DNA from: Neptunicella marina
GTDB taxonomy: Bacteria > Pseudomonadota > Gammaproteobacteria > Enterobacterales > Alteromonadaceae
Reading direction: 5' to 3'
Assembly: GCF_014270035.1 (NCBI RefSeq)
Contig: NZ_JACNEP010000003.1
Span: forward strand, 62,001-126,000
DNA: 64,000 nucleotides
Each line of letters begins with the position of its first letter. Position 1 is the first letter of the stretch. The translations under genes and the position numbers were made by a program. The notes beneath the pieces are model-generated. The model searched no databases, had not been told where the DNA came from, and saw nothing but the letters and a program-made list of their open reading frames with translations. Shown here piece after piece: positions 56,359-64,000 of the stretch.

Positions 56359-56881
56359 TGGCGTCTTCCTGTGTGCTGGGCTGATATATGGTGATAGTAC
56401 GGCCATCTTCGTTATCACTGCCTTTGGCATTAAATTGTTCATTTTCCATATCAAACTCAATTCGTTCCGCTTTTACCATTGAGCTTTGCAAATGTAGTTC
56501 TGCATTGTCGGTTAACGTTAATACCCGGTTATTTAGCGTGTAGCGAATCTCATCAGCTACCGCTTTTATCATGCTGCCATCATTGGCTTTTTGCTGATAG
56601 GAGGCGGGTTTGCCTTTGGCGATAAATACCTCATTGCCCGGACCGTCTTTAGCATCGATAAATACTTCATCAGCATCAATCACCAGCGAACCCTGCGTGA
56701 TATGCACGTTACCGCTGTAATAACCTGACTTTTGAATGCCATCGGCTGCATTGTTTTCTGACAGGATCTGTATTGTCTGTTTAAAGTCCGACTTGTCAGC
56801 CAAAACACCAAAAGAGGCTGTAACAAGTAATGCCAGCGCAGCGCTACGGAGTAGGGCCGGGAGAGAAAGTCGATTTCGCAT
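56345..56881 (-). CDS. lptA: LPS periplasmic bridge protein LptA
   Basis: 178 residues with a signal peptide (ends SFGVLA). The OstA-type beta-jellyroll: [50 protein letters not shown]. LptA oligomerises end to end between LptC and LptD, forming the groove through which LPS travels. It overlaps lptC by 38 nt upstream and lptB by 14 nt downstream. Confidence 0.95.
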   Translation of the reverse strand: MRNRLSLPALLRSAALALLVTASFGVLADKSDFKQTIQILSENNAADGIQKSGYYSGNVHITQGSLVIDADEVFIDAKDGPGNEVFIAKGKPASYQQKANDGSMIKAVADEIRYTLNNRVLTLTDNAELHLQSSMVKAERIEFDMENEQFNAKGSDNEDGRTITIYQPSTQEDANGNP

Positions 56882-57413
56882 GATTTAGTAACTCAAAAGT
56901 ACGTTTTTCGAGGTTGGCGCTAAAGCCTTCCCCCTGAATGACATAATTCTTACCACTGATCTTTACCAGTTGATCAGAGGTTAATGTCCGGTTGTTAAGG
57001 TCGATTTCCACATAATCGGTTTTCATGGTTTGGATAAAGCCATCTTTATCTAAACTTTTTACCGTTACGTCATCTTCCAGTTGCAGGCGATTATTTTCAT
57101 GTAATGTGCCTTCCTGAGCTGAAATCTGCCACTGATTTTGACCATTTTCATCAAACAAGTTATACATGGGCTGTTCAAACAGTGTGAAGCCAAGCAACTG
57201 GTAATGTTCCATATGTTTGGCAAATACCTGATAACTGAGTTCACCTTTACTGTTGTATAGCGTATTTAACATACCATCAGCCAGATAATTTGGACGCCAT
57301 GCCTCTTCTGTTTCATCCAACGGCACCACTTCATCTGTTGAGATCCATTGATCATAATTAAGCGCAACCACCAGAATAAACAGCAAGCAAATGCTGATAG
57401 TGACTTTGTTCAT
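56844..57413 (-). CDS. lptC: LPS export protein LptC
   Basis: 189 residues, one N-terminal membrane helix (VTISICLLFILVVALNYDQW) followed by a periplasmic OstA-like domain (YQVFAKHMEHYQLLGFTLFEQPMYNLF, VEIDLNNRTLTSDQLVKISG). It receives LPS from LptBFG and hands it to LptA. The 4-nt overlap with kdsC and 38-nt overlap with lptA mark a compact operon. Confidence 0.93.
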   Translation of the reverse strand: MNKVTISICLLFILVVALNYDQWISTDEVVPLDETEEAWRPNYLADGMLNTLYNSKGELSYQVFAKHMEHYQLLGFTLFEQPMYNLFDENGQNQWQISAQEGTLHENNRLQLEDDVTVKSLDKDGFIQTMKTDYVEIDLNNRTLTSDQLVKISGKNYVIQGEGFSANLEKRTFELLNHAKSTFSPGPTP

Positions 57414-57964
57414 GTGCTGCTTCCGTGCACCAGTGTCAGTTTTTTATGAGCATGCAAAAGTAAATCACATACTTCTCTTACCGCACCAAAACCACCGTTT
57501 AAATGGGTGATGTAGTCAGCTTGCTTGCGTACAAAGGGGTGTGCGTCGGCAACGGCGACACTGACACCTGCCAAATTAAACATACCCAAATCGGGCATGT
57601 CATCACCGATACTGGCAACTTGTTGCGCAGATAGCTTTAACTGCTTCATCAGTTTTTCAAGTGCGGGACCTTTGTTCTCTTCACCCTGAATAATATGGGC
57701 CACGCCAAGGCTGGTCATGCGTTGTTCTACAATATTAGAACGTCGGCCAGTAATTACCGCCAGTGTTACACCTATATTCTGTACCGCTTTTACACCATAC
57801 CCATCACGGGTATGAAACGCTTTTAATTCTTCTCCCTGATTGCCCAGATATATTCGGCCATCAGAAAAAACACCATCAACATCGCAGGCCAGTAATTTGA
57901 CACGACTAAGACGGCTAATGAGTTGTGAATCCAGTTCACCATATAAGGTTTGTGTAATTGCCAT
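57410..57964 (-). CDS. kdsC: Kdo-8-phosphate phosphatase KdsC
   Basis: 184 residues, a capless HAD phosphatase working as a tetramer: nucleophile motif LLACDVDGVFSDGRIYLG, VKAVQNIGVTLAVITGRRSNIVEQRM, and GDDMPDLGMFNLAGVSVAVADAHPFV. It frees Kdo from Kdo-8-phosphate for LPS core synthesis. The gene normally upstream, kdsD (arabinose-5-phosphate isomerase), is absent between this and yrbG. Confidence 0.96.
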   Translation of the reverse strand: MAITQTLYGELDSQLISRLSRVKLLACDVDGVFSDGRIYLGNQGEELKAFHTRDGYGVKAVQNIGVTLAVITGRRSNIVEQRMTSLGVAHIIQGEENKGPALEKLMKQLKLSAQQVASIGDDMPDLGMFNLAGVSVAVADAHPFVRKQADYITHLNGGFGAVREVCDLLLHAHKKLTLVHGSST

Positions 57965-57991
57965 TTTGTTCGCCAGTTTCCTGCTAATGAC

Positions 57992-58948
57992 CTAACCGAG
58001 TAAAATAAATTGATAAGCTATGAACAATGCCAGTAATAGTCCACCCTGCCAACGGCCAATTTTACGTTTACCGCCAAAACTGAGGCTGAAAATAACCAGT
58101 AATACCGTTAGTGCTAACATAACATAGCTATCTCGATGGGCTGCATCTGTATCAATAACACCTGGCGCGATAAGAGCAGGCATAGCGAGCACTGCAAGAA
58201 TGTTGAATATATTCGAGCCGATGATGTTACCCATCGCCATGTCGTCCTCACCTTTGCGCATACTTACAATACTCGCTGCCAGTTCTGGCAAACTGGTACC
58301 TATGGCGATAATAGTCAGGCCGATCACTAAATCACTCATACCAAAAAACCTGGCAATATTTACCGCAGAATCCACCATAATATTGGCACTCACTGGCAGC
58401 AAAATCATGCCAATGATCAACCATAATATGGCCCTTGAGCTATTGACGTCTAAATCCAGCTCCTCTGCAATTTCCTGTTCCAGCCGGTCTTTTTTATCCG
58501 CATGCATTGATAACCAACACACCCCAAAGATGGTGACAAAAAAAGCGACCAGTAAAATAATGCCTTCAGTCTGGGTTAAAGCATTGTCTGACATGAAGTA
58601 CACACCCAGCAGGGTAGCGATCACCATTAAAGGGATTTCTCGCTTAAGGGTGGTTGATGCGACCAACATAGGCTTAAACAGCGCCGTCGCACCTAATACC
58701 AATGCAATATTTGTAATGTTGGAACCAATTGCATTTCCAATACCGGTATCCGGATTACCATTTAAGGATGCAGTAAATGACACCATTATTTCTGGTGCGG
58801 AGGATCCCATGGCTACAATGGTTAACCCTATAATCATTGGCGAAATACCAAATTTCGCTGCAACCGCAGAAGCACCATATACAAACCGGTCGGCGCTCCA
58901 ACTAAGTAAAATGAGTCCTAAAATGAACAATCCACAATCAAAAAGCAT
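57992..58948 (-). CDS. yrbG: Calcium/sodium antiporter, YrbG family
   Basis: 318 residues, about ten helices. Two alpha-repeats of the CaCA superfamily are plain: GLTIVAMGSSAPEIMVS with GNAIGSNITNIALVLG, and GLTIIAIGTSLPELAAS with GNIIGSNIFNILAVLA. The central loop is acidic. It exchanges Ca for Na or H. First gene of the minus-strand operon, divergent from mlaF across 287 nt that hold both promoters and no gene. Confidence 0.95.
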   Translation of the reverse strand: MLFDCGLFILGLILLSWSADRFVYGASAVAAKFGISPMIIGLTIVAMGSSAPEIMVSFTASLNGNPDTGIGNAIGSNITNIALVLGATALFKPMLVASTTLKREIPLMVIATLLGVYFMSDNALTQTEGIILLVAFFVTIFGVCWLSMHADKKDRLEQEIAEELDLDVNSSRAILWLIIGMILLPVSANIMVDSAVNIARFFGMSDLVIGLTIIAIGTSLPELAASIVSMRKGEDDMAMGNIIGSNIFNILAVLAMPALIAPGVIDTDAAHRDSYVMLALTVLLVIFSLSFGGKRKIGRWQGGLLLALFIAYQFILLG

Positions 58949-59235
58949 GCTGCCACTATATTAATTCAGCGAATAATGGAATTGTCGCAAAAAGCTATGC
59001 TTTTGCCTATGCTCCATCAGTATTTTACGCAGATTTTACTTTGTAAGCTTTGGTAACTGCTATAAAAATAAGCGTTTTTCCGATCTTAAGCTAAAAAGTG
59101 TAATTAAAATTACATCTTGTAACTTTTTAATATTTCTCATTAGCATTGAAAAAAATTAAAATGCCTTCACTTCACTAGGATGCAATTCTAGGATTGCGTT
59201 TTTCTTCTCAGTAAAAGTAGGATTTTCAGCACAAG

Positions 59236-60039
59236 ATGGATTATCTGGTAGAGATAAATAACCTGACATTTAAACGTGGAGAACGTGTTATCTATCAGGA
59301 TATTTCCATGCGGATTCCGAAAGGAAAAACCACCGCCATTATGGGTCCCAGCGGAATAGGAAAGACCACTATGCTGCGCCTGATCGGTGGGCAGCTTAAA
59401 CCTGATAGTGGTGATATTCTTTTTGCAGGGAATTCCATTCCTTCTATGAATCGTCATCAGTTGTACAAAACACGTCGCGATATGAGCATGCTATTTCAAA
59501 GTGGTGCTTTATTCACTGAGCTGACGGTGTTTGATAATGTTGCTTATCCTTTGCGTGAGCACACTAAACTATCCGAATCGTTAATTCGTACCATCGTGCT
59601 ATTAAAGTTACAGGCTGTGGGATTACGTGGCGCCGCACAATTGATGCCAAGTGAATTGTCTGGTGGCATGGCTCGTCGAGCGGCACTGGCGCGTGCAATT
59701 GCACTTGATCCTCAGCTGATTATGTATGATGAACCCTTCGCCGGTCAGGATCCCATTTCCATGGGGGTATTGGTTAAACTGATTAAAACGCTTAATGATG
59801 CGTTGAATCTCACCAGCATAGTGGTTACCCATGATGTGGACGAAGTGATGAGTATTGCTGATTACATATACATTGTTGCTGACAAAAAAGTAATAGGTGA
59901 AGGTTCACCTGAGCAAATCCGAAATAGTGACTCAGAGTTGGTACAACAATTTTTGCAGGGGCAGGCTGATGGCCCTGTACCATTCCATTTTCCCGCTGAG
60001 TCATTTAAGCAGCAACTATTAAGCGGTGGTAAATCATGA
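59236..60039 (+). CDS. mlaF: Phospholipid transport ATPase MlaF
   Basis: 267 residues. Walker [17 protein letters not shown], signature [15 protein letters not shown], Walker [14 protein letters not shown], and the D-loop through [15 protein letters not shown]. It drives the MlaEFDB complex, which moves glycerophospholipids between the outer and inner membranes to keep outer-membrane lipid asymmetry. A 4-nt overlap with mlaE. A weak AGGA lies 15 nt upstream, so translation may depend on other leader features. Confidence 0.97.
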   Translation: MDYLVEINNLTFKRGERVIYQDISMRIPKGKTTAIMGPSGIGKTTMLRLIGGQLKPDSGDILFAGNSIPSMNRHQLYKTRRDMSMLFQSGALFTELTVFDNVAYPLREHTKLSESLIRTIVLLKLQAVGLRGAAQLMPSELSGGMARRAALARAIALDPQLIMYDEPFAGQDPISMGVLVKLIKTLNDALNLTSIVVTHDVDEVMSIADYIYIVADKKVIGEGSPEQIRNSDSELVQQFLQGQADGPVPFHFPAESFKQQLLSGGKS

Positions 60040-60815
60040 ATTGGCTGGCGAATTTGGGTGCCTGGGTAATTGAAAAGATCGCCGCAACCGGGCGTGCTTC
60101 TCAGGTTTTATACGGAGCTTTGGTTGCGGTCCCGCGTCCAATAAAAAATACGCCTCTGGTGATTCGTCAGATGTATGTTGTGGGTGTGCAATCGCTGTTG
60201 ATTATTGTGGTGTCTGGCCTGTTTATCGGCATGGTGATGGCATTGCAAGGTTATACCATCTTAGTGGATTACGGTGCCGAGGACAGTTTAGGCCCTATGG
60301 TGGCTTTGTCTTTACTACGCGAGTTGGGGCCGGTTGTTACTGCGCTGTTATTTGCCGGGCGTGCTGGCTCTGCGTTAACTGCAGAAATAGGGCTGATGAA
60401 AGCAACAGAACAGCTAAGTAGTCTGGAAATGATGGCGATTGATCCGTTGCGCCGGGTTATTGCGCCACGTTTTTGGGCTGGATTTATTTGTATGCCGATG
60501 TTGGCAGTGATTTTTAGTGCTGTTGGTATTCTTGGGGGGCATTTGGTCGGTGTCGACTGGCTGGGTGTGGATAGCGGTAGTTACTGGTCAATTATGCAGT
60601 CTACGGTGGACTTTCGGGCTGACGTATTGAATGGCGTGATTAAAAGTTTTGTGTTTGCTGTAATTGTAACCTGGATTGCAGTATTTAAAGGATATGACTG
60701 CTTACCTACATCGGAAGGCATCAGTAAAGCAACAACTGAAACAGTTGTACACTCTTCGTTAACGGTTTTGGGGCTGGATTTTATCCTGACAGCCCTGATG
60801 TTTGGGATTGAATAA
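60036..60815 (+). CDS. mlaE: Phospholipid transport permease MlaE
   Basis: 259 residues, MlaE/YrbE fold with an N-terminal interfacial helix and about five membrane helices; the characteristic stretches are [49 protein letters not shown] and [23 protein letters not shown]. It forms the transmembrane dimer of the MlaEFDB transporter. mlaD starts on the next base after its stop. Confidence 0.97.
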   Translation: MNWLANLGAWVIEKIAATGRASQVLYGALVAVPRPIKNTPLVIRQMYVVGVQSLLIIVVSGLFIGMVMALQGYTILVDYGAEDSLGPMVALSLLRELGPVVTALLFAGRAGSALTAEIGLMKATEQLSSLEMMAIDPLRRVIAPRFWAGFICMPMLAVIFSAVGILGGHLVGVDWLGVDSGSYWSIMQSTVDFRADVLNGVIKSFVFAVIVTWIAVFKGYDCLPTSEGISKATTETVVHSSLTVLGLDFILTALMFGIE

Positions 60816-61283
60816 ATGAATTCTCGTAAAATTGAATTAGTCGTTGGATTTTTTGTCGCATTAGCTATCGCAGCAGTATTGATGCTGGCATTTAATGTTG
60901 CTAACAAAGGTATTACTGGTGAAGGTGAAACCTACGATCTATATGCTAAATTTGACAATATAGGCGGTTTAAAAGTGCGTTCAGCGGTTAAAGTAGGTGG
61001 AGTTACTGTTGGTCGGGTAACCTCAATTAAACTGGATGATAAAGATTTTACTCCGGTTGTCACCTTAACTATCGCCAAGCAGTACACAAACTTTCCGGAA
61101 ACAAGTTCGGTGTCCATTTTGACGTCGGGATTGTTAGGAGAACAATACGTAGGTTTACAGCCTGGTTTTTCATTTGATGGTATCGAGCCACTGAAAGAAG
61201 GTGATTTTATTGAAGACACCAAATCGGCTTTGGTACTGGAAGATTTGATTGGTCAGTTCCTGTTTAGCAAATCAAAAGACTAG
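60816..61283 (+). CDS. mlaD: MCE-domain lipid transport protein MlaD
   Basis: 155 residues, a single membrane helix (ELVVGFFVALAIAAVLMLAF) then one MCE domain (YDLYAKFDNIGGLKVRSAVKVGGVTVGRVTSI, SVSILTSGLLGEQYVGLQPG). Hexamers form the periplasmic pore on MlaFE. It is slightly shorter than the E. coli protein at the C-terminus. Confidence 0.96.
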   Translation: MNSRKIELVVGFFVALAIAAVLMLAFNVANKGITGEGETYDLYAKFDNIGGLKVRSAVKVGGVTVGRVTSIKLDDKDFTPVVTLTIAKQYTNFPETSSVSILTSGLLGEQYVGLQPGFSFDGIEPLKEGDFIEDTKSALVLEDLIGQFLFSKSKD

Positions 61284-61294
61284 GAGAGGTAATA

Positions 61295-61942
61295 ATGGGT
61301 AAGTTGCTGAGAAGTGTCGCGGTTATTACGTGTTTGCTTATCAGTCATGTGACATTGGCACAGGACAGTGAAAACCCCTACGAGATGGTGAAAGAAGCGG
61401 GAACCCGGACCTTTGACAGAATTAAGGCCGAGCGTGAGCAAATAAAGAAAAATCCGGATATTTTGCGTACCATCATGATCGAAGAACTGCTCCCGCATGT
61501 GGATTACAAATTTTCCGCATTAAAGGTGCTGGGTAAACAATTTAAAAATGTGCCGCAGGACAAAATCCCTGAATTTATTCAGGTATTTCGTGATTATCTG
61601 GTAACAACTTACGCTATCGCGATGGCGCAATATGATAATCAAACTGTCGTATTCGAACCTGCTCAACCCATCGACGATGATCGCATGGTAACCGTTCGTG
61701 CCCTGGTGAAAGAACCCGGACGCCCAGATATTAAAATTGCGTTTAAAGTACGCAAAAACAGCCGTACAGATGAGTGGAAAGCGTTTGATATGGTAGCCGA
61801 AGGTATTAGCCTGTTATCCAGTAAACAAAGCGAACTGGAAGGTATTATCCGTCAGGAAGGCATTGATGCTGTGATTAAACTGCTTAAAGAAAAGAATGCC
61901 CAGTCAATTGTGCTGGATGATAAAACAGAGGCGAAATCCTGA
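61295..61942 (+). CDS. mlaC: Periplasmic phospholipid carrier MlaC
   Basis: 215 residues with a signal peptide (ends VTLAQ); Tol_Tol_Ttg2 domain: NPDILRTIMIEELLPHVDYKFSALKVLG, FIQVFRDYLVTTYAIAM, WKAFDMVAEGISLLSSKQSEL. It ferries a phospholipid between MlaA in the outer membrane and MlaD. AGGAG precedes the ATG; its stop overlaps the mlaB start (TGATG). Confidence 0.96.
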   Translation: MGKLLRSVAVITCLLISHVTLAQDSENPYEMVKEAGTRTFDRIKAEREQIKKNPDILRTIMIEELLPHVDYKFSALKVLGKQFKNVPQDKIPEFIQVFRDYLVTTYAIAMAQYDNQTVVFEPAQPIDDDRMVTVRALVKEPGRPDIKIAFKVRKNSRTDEWKAFDMVAEGISLLSSKQSELEGIIRQEGIDAVIKLLKEKNAQSIVLDDKTEAKS

Positions 61943-62244
61943 TGAACAAAACATTATCCATTAAACAACAGGACAATGTTTTTGTATTTAGTGGTGATCT
62001 GCTCGCTGTAAATCTGGCAAATCCATGGCAACATCGTTACAGCGAATGGCAACAAGCGGGTAACGAGTTGCAGTTTGATTTGGCCGAGGTTAACAACATC
62101 GATACCGCGGGGCTGGCATGGTTAATTGAACTCAGTGGTGAATGCGAGAAGGCAGGTAAAAAGCTGTCGATTATCAACCTGCCTAATTCTTTGATCAAAT
62201 TAGCAAAAATGAGCGACGCTGAAGACCTTTTACCGTTACAATAG
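61942..62244 (+). CDS. mlaB: STAS-domain protein MlaB
   Basis: 100 residues. STAS fold with the regulatory motif NNIDTAGLAWLIELSGECEKAGKKLSIINLP; the Thr in DTAGLA is the position known to matter for MlaFEDB activity. It stabilises the MlaF dimer. It is co-translated with mlaC and lies 32 nt before ibaG. Confidence 0.94.
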   Translation: MNKTLSIKQQDNVFVFSGDLLAVNLANPWQHRYSEWQQAGNELQFDLAEVNNIDTAGLAWLIELSGECEKAGKKLSIINLPNSLIKLAKMSDAEDLLPLQ

Positions 62245-62276
62245 GGCCAATTGTTTGTTGAAAAAATAGATTGGCC

Positions 62277-63801
<1,525 letters not shown>

Positions 63802-63821
<20 letters not shown>

Positions 63822-64000
63822 CAATAATGACAGGGACAGTCATTATTTTCTTGTTGCGGATAATTTCAAAGGTAATTTCATCACCGGGCTTGGTTTCCGC
63901 CACAATGTCCAGTACCTGCAAAACACCTTCCACTTGGGTATTATTAACTTTGGTGATGATATCTTCAGGACGTAACCCCGCTTTAGCTGCCGGACCAAAG
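63802..64000 (-). CDS. degS: DegS/DegP-like trypsin-type protease, C-terminal PDZ part only
   Basis: 65 residues of the C-terminus are visible: FGPAAKAGLRPEDIITKVNN, then VLDIVAETKPGDEITFEI and stop. This is the end of a PDZ domain of an HtrA-family periplasmic protease. DegS, which starts the sigma-E envelope stress cascade, is commonly beside murA in Alteromonadales and vibrios, hence the symbol. The catalytic domain lies outside the window, and a DegQ/DegP identity is not excluded. Confidence 0.75.

Noticed and set aside
58200-58964. A long plus-strand frame of 254 codons
   Set aside because: It is the antisense shadow of yrbG, whose alpha-repeats are unmistakable.

Overview
The window is chromosomal DNA of a marine-type gammaproteobacterium, most likely an Alteromonadales (Alteromonadaceae-like) species. 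This rests on gene order and family content, not on any marker gene: a conserved lptA/rpoN/ptsN block facing a mlaFEDCB-ibaG-murA block, arcB next to folE2 and gltBD, a TonB-dependent receptor beside a LacI-controlled sugar locus, two PEP-CTERM proteins, and a zrg-type zinc locus. No rRNA, tRNA, CRISPR array, insertion sequence or phage was seen.

Layout. 1-4.3 kb: end of a Tat-type Gfo/Idh/MocA oxidoreductase, then a MacA/MacB-like three-gene export operon. 4.4-6.9 kb: an AT-rich accessory pocket with an unrecognised membrane protein, a strong terminator, a structured repeat element and a parDE toxin-antitoxin pair. 6.9-18.6 kb: single metabolic and regulatory genes (aldo/keto reductase, formaldehyde dehydrogenase with a LysR regulator, GNAT, HxlR/YciI, a ParD-like/methionine aminopeptidase pair, AEC transporter, FGE-like protein) and two PEP-CTERM genes, each preceded by a sigma-54 promoter and the same upstream 18-bp motif. 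18.7-25.5 kb: a zinc-uptake locus of the Zrg type with two Zur boxes. 25.7-37.6 kb: HEPN protein, gltD-gltB, folE2, arcB, gntP. 37.6-40.9 kb: mipA-DUF3019-response regulator-histidine kinase. 41.5-49.5 kb: an alpha-glucobiose utilisation locus (TonB receptor, LacI regulator, beta-phosphoglucomutase, GH65 phosphorylase, MFS permease) tied together by two identical 16-bp operators. 49.5-52.1 kb: a second MFS gene and mgtE. 52.2-59 kb (minus strand): yrbG-kdsC-lptC-lptA-lptB-rpoN-hpf-ptsN-rapZ-ptsO. 59.2-63.8 kb (plus strand): mlaFEDCB-ibaG-murA, facing the 3' end of a DegS-like protease.

How parts connect. The right 12 kb is cell-envelope housekeeping: Kdo and LPS transport, retrograde phospholipid transport and peptidoglycan precursor synthesis, with the nitrogen-PTS and sigma-54 genes between. 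The rpoN product made there is the sigma factor that the two PEP-CTERM promoters at about 8.0 and 17.0 kb appear to need. The most noteworthy signals are regulatory: paired sigma-54/enhancer arrangements at the PEP-CTERM genes; Zur boxes flanking a zinc locus that also contains a PhoX-type phosphatase, an EEP-fold hydrolase and a MerC protein; a self-contained LacI regulon; an operator with three half-sites before a ParD-like/methionine aminopeptidase pair; a terminator hairpin in the gltB leader; and a structured direct-repeat element beside parDE.
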